A stretch of DNA of 64,000 nt, taken from Rosistilla oblonga (GTDB lineage: Bacteria; Planctomycetota; Planctomycetia; Pirellulales; Pirellulaceae). Both the position numbers and the translations under genes were made by a program. Shown piece after piece: positions 41,960 through 51,273 of the stretch (position 1 is its first letter; every line of letters starts with the position of its first letter). The notes under the pieces are model-generated. The model had not been told where the DNA came from. It saw only the letters and a list, made by a program, of their open reading frames with translations, and ran no database searches. The stretch is taken from NCBI RefSeq assembly GCF_007751715.1, contig NZ_CP036292.1, forward strand, positions 4,905,339 through 4,969,338. Reading direction: 5' to 3'.

Positions 41960-43519
41960 ATGCGCTCGCGTTTTACTACCGGTGGCTTGTGCTTTCTATT
42001 GGGGCTGTGCTGTTCATTGTCGACAGCAAACGAGACGCCCGACCTGCCGGTGCTGGGCAAACGCGACGGTGCCAAACCTCGCAACGTCGTATTCATCCTG
42101 ACCGACGACCATCGCTACGACGCGATGGGTTTCATGGGGCATCCGTTTCTCGAGACGCCGCATCTGGATTCGATTGCATCCCAAGGCGTCCATCTAAAAA
42201 ATGCGTTTGTGACGACCTCGCTGTGCTCACCAAGCCGAGCTTCGATCCTGACCGGCTTGTACACGCACAAGCATCGCGTGATCGACAACAACCGAACCGT
42301 CCCGGCGGGAACGCGATTCTTCCCGCAATATCTACAGCAAGCCGATTATTCGACAGCCTTTGTCGGCAAGTGGCACATGGGTGGCGAACACGATGATCCG
42401 CGACCAGGTTTCGATCATTGGATCAGCTTTCGCGGTCAAGGAAACTACCTGTCCCCCAATCCCAAATACACGCTGAACGTCAACGGCAAACGGGTCAAAC
42501 AGAAGGGCTACATCACCGACGAACTTACCGATTACGCGGTCGATTGGCTGAAGCAACAACAGGGTTCCGAAAAGCCCTTCTTTTTGTATCTGTCGCATAA
42601 AGCAGTCCATTCGAACTTCACGCCGGCGGAACGACATGCGGGGCGATATGCCGATGCAGACCTGAGTTTCCTGCCTCGTGGCAAGGAGATTTCGGCGGCG
42701 AACAACGCGCCGCGTTGGGTCCGCGATCAACGCAACAGCTGGCACGGAATCGACTTCTCCTACCACAGCGACAACGGATTGGATTACCTGTACCGACGCT
42801 ATTGCGAATCGGTCCTGGCAGTCGACGACAGCGTCGGCCGCGTGATGGATCAACTGAAGGCGATGGGACTGTACGATTCAACGCTGGTGATCTACATGGG
42901 CGACAACGGTTTCATGTGGGGCGAACACGGTCTAATCGACAAACGCGTCGCCTATGAAGAATCGATCCGCGTCCCGATGGTGATGCAATGTCCCGATCTC
43001 TATGAAGGTGGGAAGGTCGTCGATTCGGTGATCGGCAACATCGATGTCGGGCCGACGATCCTGCATGCCGCCGGACTGGAGACGCCGGAATACATGGACG
43101 GCCAGAGTTTCCTCGAACTGCCGAACAAGCCCGAGATGGATTGGCGAAAGTACTTCTTGTACGTCTACTACTGGGAAAAGAACTTTCCCCAATCGCCGAC
43201 TCAATTTGCGTTGCGGGGCGACCAATACAAATACATCACCTACTACGGACTGTGGGATGTCGACGAACTGTACGATCTGAAAGCCGATCCGGGGGAAACG
43301 AAGAACCTGATCAACGATCCCGCGCTAAAATCGGTTGCCAAGGCGATGGAGAATCGCCTGTATGAGATGCTGGGCGATGCTGGCGGGATGGACATCCCGA
43401 TGAACCAGCCGCGTGGCCGCTCGCAAAACAAACGCTGGGCGGAACGGGGTGGTCACGAAGCTGCCGATTTCCCCGCGGCGATCGTCGTCGACCAGCCGCT
43501 CAATCGCGAAGCGAAGTGA
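41960..43519 (+). CDS. Exported sulfatase
   Basis: A 519-residue arylsulfatase-family enzyme with a signal peptide (GGLCFLLGLCCSLSTA). The metal site begins with FILTDDHRYD (Asp49, Asp50) and the formylglycine signature is LCSPSRASILTG (Cys89 and Arg93), so it needs the formylglycine-generating enzyme. Further family segments are GKWHMGGEH, MGDNGFMWGEHG and KADPGETKNL. It hydrolyses sulfate esters, probably of a marine polysaccharide, in the periplasm or outside the cell; substrate unknown. GGAG stands seven bases before the ATG. It is monocistronic, as is common for the many planctomycete sulfatases. A short stem-loop (41903-41921) lies in its leader. Confidence 0.93.
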   Translation: MRSRFTTGGLCFLLGLCCSLSTANETPDLPVLGKRDGAKPRNVVFILTDDHRYDAMGFMGHPFLETPHLDSIASQGVHLKNAFVTTSLCSPSRASILTGLYTHKHRVIDNNRTVPAGTRFFPQYLQQADYSTAFVGKWHMGGEHDDPRPGFDHWISFRGQGNYLSPNPKYTLNVNGKRVKQKGYITDELTDYAVDWLKQQQGSEKPFFLYLSHKAVHSNFTPAERHAGRYADADLSFLPRGKEISAANNAPRWVRDQRNSWHGIDFSYHSDNGLDYLYRRYCESVLAVDDSVGRVMDQLKAMGLYDSTLVIYMGDNGFMWGEHGLIDKRVAYEESIRVPMVMQCPDLYEGGKVVDSVIGNIDVGPTILHAAGLETPEYMDGQSFLELPNKPEMDWRKYFLYVYYWEKNFPQSPTQFALRGDQYKYITYYGLWDVDELYDLKADPGETKNLINDPALKSVAKAMENRLYEMLGDAGGMDIPMNQPRGRSQNKRWAERGGHEAADFPAAIVVDQPLNREAK

Positions 43520-43850
43520 TCCGCGTGAAGCGTTAGCACGGGACACGTCCCAATGAAGTTAGTGCCGCGGCGCCGGATTACGGCGTCGCTTTCTTTTGCG
43601 CCGCACGCGTCGGCGCCACCGCCCATTCGCATGTTGCGTTTTTCCGACACACGTTCCGCAAAGACATCGTGCCGGGCTGCTCTTTGGCAACGCGGGCCCG
43701 CTTGCGAATCCAAGAAACCGAGGTTTGATGGGTGAAAACCGTGGTGTGGCCAACTTTGGCCCCCCTTTTGCTTACCGAGTGCAACACCGCTGAGGTCGTT
43801 CGATTGCGTCCTCACGCCACCACCACTTCGGACACAGGCTTAGCATCGTG
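43520..43850. other. Intergenic region before the haem peroxidase
   Basis: About 330 bp without a supported gene. Short overlapping frames on both strands lack motifs. I see no convincing promoter or terminator. Confidence 0.4.
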
Positions 43851-46055
43851 ATGCAAAAATCTCCAACCGCCACGGCGAAACAGCGTTCATGGATTAAGCG
43901 CGCCGCCGCGCTGCTCCCTCGATCCACCCGCCCCGGCAAACACGATAACCTCGCTCGCGACCGACACGACTTTTCTGTCGAGACGATGGAACCGTTGATC
44001 GTGCTTTCGGCCAGCAGCATCTGCGGAGCAGCGATTTCCGAATTAGTTCACCCCGCCGAACCGCAGGGCTACGAATGCCAACCGGTTGCAGATTTTGCGG
44101 ATTGCAAACCAACCGCTGCCAGTTGCGACGTGGATCTTTCACCGCACAACCCGACTGACTTCACAGACAGTTGCGGCGACACACAAGACGATCTGTTCGA
44201 TCCGCTGCCGCCGGACGCAAGCGAAGATCAAACGCCGCGTGAGGACCACGCCTCCGGCAGCCAGCTGGCAAGCCGGTTAGTGCAAGATATCGAAGCGTTG
44301 CTGCGAGATTTCAAACATGAGCTGAGCGACTCGGGGACCACAAACGACATCCAACTGGTGCTGGCGCCAACGATCAACATCAACGGCAACAACAACCACT
44401 TTACGCTCAACCTGACCGTTGATCTTTCGGGCGTGCAGATAACGCAAACCGACGGCCAGTATGGCAACCCGGCGATGCCAACAACTCCATCGGATCCGCC
44501 GATCGTCGATGATCCGATCGTCGAATTCAACGACGACTTCCGCACGATCGATGGGACTCAAAACAATCTGCAACACGACAGCGGCTTTGGAGCGACAGGC
44601 AGCCAACTGCTTCGGCTCGCCCCGGCCGATTACGGCGACGACTACAACACTCCCGCCGGATCGGATCGTCCCAGCGCACGAACGATCAGCAATCTGGTGA
44701 ACGACCAGGTGACGGATCTGCCCAACGATCGTGACATCACCGACTTTCTGTGGGTTTGGGGCCAGTTCATCGATCACGACATCGACCTGAGCGAAGCGGA
44801 CTCGGGGGAAACGCTCCCAATTGCGATCCCGCAAGGCGATCCGTTTTTTGATCCCGATGGCAGCGGAACGGCGATGATGCCTCTTGATCGTTCCGGATAT
44901 CTACTGGATGCCGATGGCGTACGCCAACAATACAACGCGATCACATCGTACATCGACGCGTCGCAGATCTACGGTTCCGATGCGGAAACCGAAACGCGAT
45001 TGCGATCCTTTGCCGGTGGCCAGTTGACCATGCCCGACCAGTTGTTGCAGATGGAAGCCGACGCGCATGGCCAGTTGGGGTTTTATTCGGGCGACGTTCG
45101 TGTCGGTGAGAACATCGCACTGACCTCGATGCATACGCTGTTCTCTCGCGAACACAACCGGATCGCAACGGAACTGGCGGCCAGCGAATACCAAGGTCAC
45201 GACCTGAGCGATGCGGCGGTCGACGAGGAGATCTTCCAACGAGCCCGCGCGATCGTGGGGGCTGAACTGCAACACATCACGTATGACGAGTTCCTTCCCA
45301 CGCTGCTTGGCGAAAACGCCTTAGACGCCTACGCGGGATACGACGCGATGGTCGATCCATCGATCGCCACCGAGTTCTCGACTGCCGCGTTCCGGTTTGG
45401 ACACACGACACTATCCCCCGAACTGCTGCGTTTGGATCCGGACGGAAATGAGATCGCCGCCGGGAACGTCTCTCTGCGAGACGCTTTCTTCTCTGCCGAC
45501 ACGCTGCTGGAAAGCGGCATCGCCCCCATCCTGCAAGGCGCCGCGGCTCAGGTAAGCCAGACGATCGATCCGTATGTGATCGACGACGTCCGCAACTTCC
45601 TATTTAGCGCTCCAGGCCAAGGCGGCTTGGACTTGGCTTCGCTGAACATCCAACGCGGCCGCGATCATGGACTGTCCAGCTACAACGACACGCGGGAAGC
45701 GCTGGGGCTAGGACGGATCGACTGTTTCGAACAGATCAGCAGCGACGACGAAGTGATCGCTCGACTTCAATCGGCTTACGAAAGCGTCGACGACATCGAT
45801 CTGTGGGTTGGTGGGCTGTCGGAAGATCACGTCGCCGACGGGAACCTCGGCGAGACCTTCCGCACCATCATCGTCGACCAATTCGAACGCTTACGTGACG
45901 GTGATCGCTATTGGTATGAAAACGCACTGTCGGCAACTGATCTGGCGATGGTGAAAGATACACAGTTGAGCGACATTATCCGCCGCAACACCACCGCCGA
46001 CACGGTGCAGGACAACGTCTTTGTATTGCCCTCGAGCGGCACCACCTATGCGTAG
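43851..46055 (+). CDS. Exported animal-type haem peroxidase
   Basis: A 734-residue protein of the peroxidase-cyclooxygenase superfamily. The N-terminus is basic and carries VETMEPLIVLSA (43-54), a degenerate LEPR-XLL-like export signal, followed by an acidic, poorly conserved region to about 220. The peroxidase domain has the distal haem motif WGQFIDHDIDL (Asp308, His309), LFSREHNRIATEL (Arg433, Glu434) and the proximal His518 in FRFGHTTLSPEL, then LNIQRGRDHGLSSYND. Asp308 and Glu434 match the residues that form ester bonds to haem in mammalian enzymes. It probably oxidises halides or organic donors with peroxide at the cell surface. An in-frame GTG lies just before the ATG used. Confidence 0.9.
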   Translation: MQKSPTATAKQRSWIKRAAALLPRSTRPGKHDNLARDRHDFSVETMEPLIVLSASSICGAAISELVHPAEPQGYECQPVADFADCKPTAASCDVDLSPHNPTDFTDSCGDTQDDLFDPLPPDASEDQTPREDHASGSQLASRLVQDIEALLRDFKHELSDSGTTNDIQLVLAPTININGNNNHFTLNLTVDLSGVQITQTDGQYGNPAMPTTPSDPPIVDDPIVEFNDDFRTIDGTQNNLQHDSGFGATGSQLLRLAPADYGDDYNTPAGSDRPSARTISNLVNDQVTDLPNDRDITDFLWVWGQFIDHDIDLSEADSGETLPIAIPQGDPFFDPDGSGTAMMPLDRSGYLLDADGVRQQYNAITSYIDASQIYGSDAETETRLRSFAGGQLTMPDQLLQMEADAHGQLGFYSGDVRVGENIALTSMHTLFSREHNRIATELAASEYQGHDLSDAAVDEEIFQRARAIVGAELQHITYDEFLPTLLGENALDAYAGYDAMVDPSIATEFSTAAFRFGHTTLSPELLRLDPDGNEIAAGNVSLRDAFFSADTLLESGIAPILQGAAAQVSQTIDPYVIDDVRNFLFSAPGQGGLDLASLNIQRGRDHGLSSYNDTREALGLGRIDCFEQISSDDEVIARLQSAYESVDDIDLWVGGLSEDHVADGNLGETFRTIIVDQFERLRDGDRYWYENALSATDLAMVKDTQLSDIIRRNTTADTVQDNVFVLPSSGTTYA

Positions 46056-46085
46056 CACCCACCGCCGGCGGTGCTAGCGAACAAC

Positions 46086-46120
46086 AAAAAAAGCCAGGCG
46101 AACCGCACGGTTCGCCTGGC
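46086..46120 (-). terminator. Intrinsic terminator of the cytochrome c'-like gene
   Basis: A perfect 12-bp stem, GCCAGGCGAACC (46093-46104) with GGTTCGCCTGGC (46109-46120), has a 4-nt loop and, read on the minus strand, is followed by seven U residues (46092-46086). It lies 46 bp after the cytochrome stop and may also stop the convergent peroxidase transcript. Confidence 0.88.
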
Positions 46121-46165
46121 TTGCTGAATTTCAAAGTGTTCGAAATCGAACTCGTCGTCACGGGG

Positions 46166-46525
46166 TTACTTGTGAACCGAATGGCAGGCTTTGCAGTTTG
46201 CCGCCTTCTTCAACATACCCGCTGCGTTTGCATCGCCTTCGACAGCAGCCTTGGAAGCTTTGACCAACGCTTCGGTCTTGGTCTTCCAACTCTCGGCATC
46301 ACCCTTCTTTGGTGTCGCCTTCGCCATCGCAACCATCATCTCGTGCAACTTGGCTTTCTCTTCGTCGGTTGCTTCACCGCCAGCAACCTTCTTGATCAAA
46401 GGACCTTTGAAGCAGGTCTTCATACATTCCTTGATCGAATGCTTGGGCTCGGCATCTTCGGCAACGGCCGACAACGACAAAGCCGCGCTGATTCCAACAA
46501 GTCCCAATACGGCAATCATTCGCAT
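46166..46525 (-). CDS. Exported cytochrome c'-like small protein
   Basis: A 119-residue protein with a signal peptide (VLGLVGISAALSLSAVA, cleavage near residue 22) and a helical mature part ending in ANCKACHSVHK. The single CxxCH haem site (Cys111, Cys114, His115) at the extreme C-terminus is the arrangement of class II cytochromes c (c' and c-556). Two further cysteines at 34 and 38 (ECMKTC) are unusual. It is probably a periplasmic electron carrier or gas-binding protein. The ATG at 46525 has GGAG eight bases upstream; the frame to 46660 is not supported. A strong terminator follows. Confidence 0.85.
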   Translation of the reverse strand: MRMIAVLGLVGISAALSLSAVAEDAEPKHSIKECMKTCFKGPLIKKVAGGEATDEEKAKLHEMMVAMAKATPKKGDAESWKTKTEALVKASKAAVEGDANAAGMLKKAANCKACHSVHK

Positions 46526-46768
46526 CTGTTTTTCTCCAAAGACGATCGTCAATTTGAAACGAGGAAGGGAGTATTCTAGTAGCGGCCAGAGCGCAACGGA
46601 ATCGAGACCGCCACAAAATCCGCGAATCGCGAGAGCACCTCGCCACACCTCGCTTAACAACGTGTACCTACGACAAGCAGCGACGCGTTTCGCGCCAAGA
46701 CATTATTGTCGCACCGCCACATCTACTAGCGAGTTTGGCACAAGAAACACCCATCTGACCTAGTACCG

Positions 46769-46797
46769 AGCAAAAAAACATGCAAGTTTTTTTAGCT
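46769..46797. repeat. AT-rich inverted repeat
   Basis: AAAAAAAC (46772-46779) pairs with GTTTTTTT (46786-46793) around a 6-nt loop, and AGC/GCT extend it outward across one unpaired base. It could be a bidirectional terminator or a protein-binding site. Confidence 0.5.
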
Positions 46798-46945
46798 ACT
46801 GATGACGCACCATGCTAGCGGCGTGAGACTCCTCAAAAGCCTTACGCCCTGAGTTTTCGGCAGTTTTGGAGAAACCGACCCGGCGCAATATTTCGCCTCA
46901 GAGGTCGGGATGGACTCAATTCACTGAGCGGCATTACCGAAATGT

Positions 46946-46975
46946 TTGACAGTCTCGTGTCGGCTGTGTTACATT
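46946..46975 (+). promoter_or_regulatory. Promoter of the DUF1501-PPC-DUF1549/1553 cluster
   Basis: A consensus TTGACA (46946-46951), 18-nt spacer and TACATT (46970-46975, 4/6). Transcription would start near 46982, leaving a leader of about 225 nt before the DUF1501 start at 47206. Confidence 0.55.
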
Positions 46976-47205
46976 ATTCGATTGTATAGCCAGAAGACCT
47001 AGACCTGCCGCTATCCCACCTAAAAATACCAACCGCAAGTTTGACAGATGTTAGGCGGTGGTATCACACCTTAAATCGGCAACGTGTTGGACCACATCCA
47101 GCGTGGAACTGGCCAACACTCAACGTAACCAAACTACTCGCTCGATATGGAATCAGCAGTGGTTTGTAATGCTCGATCGTACCAAATCGCCAGGAGTTTC
47201 TTGAG

Positions 47206-48513
47206 ATGTTTAAGTGTCAAGGTAACGCAATCAGTCGACGTGGATTTGTTGCCGCTGGAGCCCTGGGTGGCTTAGGGCTTAGCCTTCCTCAACTGCTGTC
47301 GATGCAGCAAGCTCGCGCCGACATGAAGCACTACGACTTCATCGAAGCCAAAGCGCAAAGCGTGATCCACATCTTCTTGCCTGGTGGTATCGCCCAACAA
47401 GAGTCGTTCGATCCCAAGCCATACAGCCCGATCGAATTTCGCGGCGAGATGAAGACCGTGAAGACCAACACGGGCGAAGTCTTCTCCGAATCGATGAAGG
47501 AAGTCGCTGGCATCGCGGACAAGGTCTGCGTGATCCGATCGATGACTCACGGCGAAGCGGCTCACGAACGTGGCACGCACAACATGTTCACCGGATACAA
47601 GCCCAGCCCAGCGTTGGTCTTCCCAAGCTTCGGCAGCGTGGTCAGCCATGAATATGGCCCCCGCAACAACTTGCCACCCTACGTTTGCATTCCCAACCAA
47701 CCGAACGAATTCGCTGGCAGCGGCTACCTGAGCAGCTCGTACGGCCCGTTTGCACTGGGTGCCGATCCTGCCAGCAAGAACTTCAAGGTTCGCGATCTGG
47801 ATCTTTATAAGGGTGCTGATGGGGAACGCTTCGCACGTCGCCAATCGGCGTTGGAAGTTGTCAACCAGAAGTTCGGATCGCTAACCAGCGCCGACAACGT
47901 CGGAGCGATGAGCACCTTCTACGACCGTGCTTACAGCCTGCTGGGCAGCGAAGAAGCCAAGACTGCTTTTGACTTGGACAAAGAAGATGCCAAGATGAAA
48001 GCGGCCTACGGCGAGAACACCGCTGGCATGCGGATGCTGATGGCTCGTCGCCTGGTCGAAGCGGGTTGCCGCTTGGTCACGCTGACATACGGCGGTTGGG
48101 ACATGCACTCCAACCTCACTGCCGGCATGAAACGATCGACACCGCCGTTGGATCACGCGTTGACACAATTGATCAAGGACCTGGAACAACGTGGCATGCT
48201 CGATTCGACGCTTGTCATGGTGACCACCGAATTCGGTCGTACGCCTAAGATCAACAAGGATGCTGGCCGCGATCACTATCCAAAGGTCTTCAGCGTGATG
48301 CTGGCCGGCGGTGGAATCAAGGGCGGCACGGTCTACGGAGCGTCCAACGCAACCGCGTCGGAACCTGAGTTTGATCCCGTGACTCCCGAAGACTTGGCGA
48401 CCACGATGTATCACCAATTGGGAATCGTCGCTGACAAGGAATTGATGGCACCCGGCGACCGTCCGATGGAAATCGTCGATGGTGGCAAGGTCATCAAGGA
48501 TATTTTGGCTTAG
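47206..48513 (+). CDS. DUF1501 domain protein, Tat-exported
   Basis: A 435-residue protein of the sulfatase-like DUF1501 family, very common in planctomycetes. The N-terminus has a twin-arginine signal, SRRGFVAAGALGG. Family motifs include VIHIFLPGGIAQQESFDPK, MTHGEAAHERGTHNMFTGY, YGGWDMHSN, TTEFGRTP and GRDHYPKVFSVMLAGGG. It lacks the sulfatase CxPxR cysteine, so it is not a normal sulfatase; the fold is alkaline-phosphatase-like with His and Asp residues that could bind metal. Tat export implies folding in the cytoplasm, perhaps with a cofactor. It is the first gene of a four-gene cluster of exported planctomycete-specific proteins. Confidence 0.92.
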   Translation: MFKCQGNAISRRGFVAAGALGGLGLSLPQLLSMQQARADMKHYDFIEAKAQSVIHIFLPGGIAQQESFDPKPYSPIEFRGEMKTVKTNTGEVFSESMKEVAGIADKVCVIRSMTHGEAAHERGTHNMFTGYKPSPALVFPSFGSVVSHEYGPRNNLPPYVCIPNQPNEFAGSGYLSSSYGPFALGADPASKNFKVRDLDLYKGADGERFARRQSALEVVNQKFGSLTSADNVGAMSTFYDRAYSLLGSEEAKTAFDLDKEDAKMKAAYGENTAGMRMLMARRLVEAGCRLVTLTYGGWDMHSNLTAGMKRSTPPLDHALTQLIKDLEQRGMLDSTLVMVTTEFGRTPKINKDAGRDHYPKVFSVMLAGGGIKGGTVYGASNATASEPEFDPVTPEDLATTMYHQLGIVADKELMAPGDRPMEIVDGGKVIKDILA

Positions 48514-48524
48514 CCCAACGGCCC

Positions 48525-48596
48525 GCAGCGATTATGATTGAGAATCGCTGCTGCCAAGAACATTCGCTCGCCCGTCGGGGAAACCTGCGGGCGAGC
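48525..48596 (+). promoter_or_regulatory. Two tandem stem-loops between the DUF1501 and PPC genes
   Basis: GCAGCGATT (48525-48533) pairs perfectly with AATCGCTGC (48543-48551), and GCTCGCCCG (48566-48574) pairs perfectly with CGGGCGAGC (48588-48596). Both 9-bp stems lack U-tracts. They could be mRNA processing or stabilising elements, or Rho-linked partial terminators. Confidence 0.5.
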
Positions 48597-48690
48597 CCTT
48601 CCAGCTCCGCGTAACTCTCCCTCCCACCTTTCGCCCGAGCAACCGATTGCCATGCATCGCACCCGCTATCAGACTGCTGCTGAACGTCGA

Positions 48691-51147
48691 ATGAGCTCTT
48701 CCCTTTTGGCCCCGCGACGGCTCGCGCTGTCGACTCTGGTGCTGTTCCTCCTCGCCAGTGTTGCCACCGCCGCTCAACCCCGTCTGACCGGATCGATCCC
48801 GCGCGGTATCCAACGCGGCACAACACAAAAGGTCATCTTCACTGGCGCCCGGATCAAAGACGGTCGCCAGTTGTTGTTCGACATCCCCGGGATCAACGTC
48901 CTGTCGGTGACTCCGGTCGACAACAGCAAGGTCGAAGCGGAACTCGAGGTTCCAGCCGACACGCCTCCCGGCCTGTATCCCGTTCGCCTGGTGACCGAAA
49001 CCGACGTCAGCGACATGATCATGTTTGCTGTTGGTGCGATGCCCAACGTCGATGAAGTCGAACCGAACAGCGAATTCGAAACGCCTCAGGTGATCGAAAA
49101 GAACGTCACCATCGAGGGCAAGATCGCCACCGAAGACGTCGACTACTTTGCCGTCGACCTGAAAAAGGGAGACCGCCTGACAGCCGAAGTCGAAGGGACT
49201 CGTCTGCGTCGGGGCCGTGGCGACCCCTTCTTCGATCCGTACGTTGCGATTCTCAACAGCGAACGATTTGAACTCGCCTTCAGCGACGATGCACCACTGT
49301 TGCAACAAGACAGCGTCTGTTCGATCACTGCTCCCGAAGACGGCCGCTACATCGTGATGGTCCGCGACAGCTCGTTCGGCGGACGCAACGATCCCTATCG
49401 CCTGCACATCGGCGGTTACCCAAGACCTATCGCCGTTGTACCGGCCGGTGGTGCTCCGGGTGAACTGATCGACGCGACCTTCATCGCGATCGACGGCCAA
49501 CAATGGACCGAATCGATCCAATTGCCAAGCGAACCGATGGAGTCTTATCCATTGGTGGTTACCAACGAACACGGCACCAGCCCTTCGCCAAACTATGTCC
49601 GCGTCCAACCGCAGGGCAACGTTGTCGAACAAGAACCAAACAACTCGTTTAAAGAGTCGACGCCCGGTGCTTTGCCAGCTGCGTTTTGTGGCATCCTGGC
49701 AGAACCAGGCGACAACGATTACTTCAGCTTTGAAGCCAAGAAGGACCAAACCGTCAGCATTCGATTGTTCTCGCGCAACGTCTTGCGTTCGGAACTCGAT
49801 GGCGTGATCAACATCTACAACGCCAAGGGCGGCCGTGTCGGTGGCAACGATGATTCCGGAGGCCCCGACAGTTTCTTGGAATACAAGATCCCAGCCGATG
49901 GCGTTTACCACGTTCGCGTCAGCGATCACCTAGGTGGCGGCGGCCCCGGTTATGCCTACCGTGTGGAAACACGTCTGGCTGCTGCCGAACTAACTTTGAC
50001 GCTTCCCGATCGCAAGCGATACGAAGCGACGATGATCGCAGTACCGCAAGGCAACCGATCCGCAGTAATGCTGAACGCAACTCGCAAAGGCTTCGGCGGC
50101 GCGATCGACATCGAAGCGTTGAACCTGCCGGCCGGAGTCACCGCGACGCCAATTCAAATGCCAGCCAACCGGACCACCGTTCCGTTGCTGCTGACCGCCA
50201 CCGCGGACGCCCCAATGGACGGCCGTTTGGTCAACTTGGTCGGCAAAGTTGACGGCCGCGATGACGTCGTGTCGCGGTTCGATCAACAACATCAAATCGT
50301 GGGTGGTCGAAACAACGCAGTCCCCTTCGAATACCGCTCCGATCGCGCGGCGATCGCCGTCACGAAAAAGTCGCCCTGCACGATCGCAATCGTCCAACCG
50401 CAGGTTCCCGTCGTTCGAAACGGATCGATGGAACTGACCGTCACGATCGACCGCGGCGGATACGACGCCGATGTCGCCGTACGCCTGCTGTACAACCCGC
50501 CGGGAATTGGATCCAGCGGAAGCATCAAGATCCCCAAGGGGAGCAACGAAGCCAAAATTCCGATCACTGCCAACTCATCGGCTGCGATCGGCGACTGGCC
50601 AGTCATCGCCTATGCAATCATCAGCGATGGAAACGGTTCGTACGAAATCGCTTCGGAACCGATCACGCTGACCATCGAAGACAAAATCTTCACCTTTGGG
50701 TTCCCCAAGACATCGGCTGAACTTGGCGCTGATGCCAACGTATTGGTCGACGTCGAAATCGGGCGTCCTTTCGAAGGCAAGTGCGAAGTCGAACTGGTCG
50801 GCATCCCCGCCGGTGTCAGCTGTGAAAAAACGAAACTTGAAATCACCAACGACACCGAACAAGTCGTCTACTCCGTGAAGGTCGACGAAAAGGCTCGCGT
50901 TGGCCAGCACAAGTCGCTTGTCGCTCGTGCGAGGATCGTCAGCGATAAGGGTGTGATCACGCAGACTCAAGGAACTGGGAGTCTGCAGGTCGACAAACCG
51001 CTGCCAGCACCGGTTGCCAAACCGGCGGCGAAAAAGGAAGCGGCTCCAGCCAAAAAACCGGCAGCACCGAAACCAGCGGCAGCCAAGCCACTGAGCCGTT
51101 TGGAACAATTGCGATTGATGCGTGAGGAAGCTCGAGCGGGCAACTAA
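48691..51147 (+). CDS. PPC-domain exported protein
   Basis: An 818-residue exported protein. The signal peptide ends near VATAAQP. An IPT/TIG-like N-terminal region (GSIPRGIQRGTTQKVIFTGA) is followed by two bacterial pre-peptidase C-terminal (PPC) beta-sandwich domains, recognisable from EVEPNSEFETPQ with DVDYFAVDLKKGDRL and from EQEPNNSFKES with DNDYFSFEAKKDQTV, and then further beta-rich domains. The C-terminus is an Ala/Lys/Pro-rich linker with a short helix (LSRLEQLRLMREEA). No catalytic domain is seen, so it is probably structural or binding. The start could also be ATG 48652; neither has a ribosome site. It lies between DUF1501 and DUF1549/1553 genes, its usual company. Confidence 0.82.
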   Translation: MSSSLLAPRRLALSTLVLFLLASVATAAQPRLTGSIPRGIQRGTTQKVIFTGARIKDGRQLLFDIPGINVLSVTPVDNSKVEAELEVPADTPPGLYPVRLVTETDVSDMIMFAVGAMPNVDEVEPNSEFETPQVIEKNVTIEGKIATEDVDYFAVDLKKGDRLTAEVEGTRLRRGRGDPFFDPYVAILNSERFELAFSDDAPLLQQDSVCSITAPEDGRYIVMVRDSSFGGRNDPYRLHIGGYPRPIAVVPAGGAPGELIDATFIAIDGQQWTESIQLPSEPMESYPLVVTNEHGTSPSPNYVRVQPQGNVVEQEPNNSFKESTPGALPAAFCGILAEPGDNDYFSFEAKKDQTVSIRLFSRNVLRSELDGVINIYNAKGGRVGGNDDSGGPDSFLEYKIPADGVYHVRVSDHLGGGGPGYAYRVETRLAAAELTLTLPDRKRYEATMIAVPQGNRSAVMLNATRKGFGGAIDIEALNLPAGVTATPIQMPANRTTVPLLLTATADAPMDGRLVNLVGKVDGRDDVVSRFDQQHQIVGGRNNAVPFEYRSDRAAIAVTKKSPCTIAIVQPQVPVVRNGSMELTVTIDRGGYDADVAVRLLYNPPGIGSSGSIKIPKGSNEAKIPITANSSAAIGDWPVIAYAIISDGNGSYEIASEPITLTIEDKIFTFGFPKTSAELGADANVLVDVEIGRPFEGKCEVELVGIPAGVSCEKTKLEITNDTEQVVYSVKVDEKARVGQHKSLVARARIVSDKGVITQTQGTGSLQVDKPLPAPVAKPAAKKEAAPAKKPAAPKPAAAKPLSRLEQLRLMREEARAGN

Positions 51148-51273
51148 GTTAACCCGTTTGCCAACCGATTCGCTTCGATTGGTTTATGGCAGATCAGGAC
51201 GATCGCCACAGGAACAAACGAAGGGCTTGGATGCCCAGCGACCGTAAAAAGCAACGATAACGACCCTAAGGTA

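Larger units (their letters stand above)
46526..47205. other. Divergent regulatory region between cytochrome and DUF1501 genes
   Basis: About 680 bp without a supported gene. It holds an AT-rich inverted repeat (46769-46797), a good promoter for the DUF1501 cluster (46946-46975) and a second TTGACA at 47041-47046 without a clear -10. The plus-strand leader from the promoter to the DUF1501 start is over 200 nt, long enough for RNA-level control. Confidence 0.5.

Noticed and set aside
47041-47067. Second promoter for the DUF1501 gene from the TTGACA at 47041
   Set aside because: No -10-like hexamer lies at 16-18 nt; the closest, TATCAC, is at 15 nt and weak.
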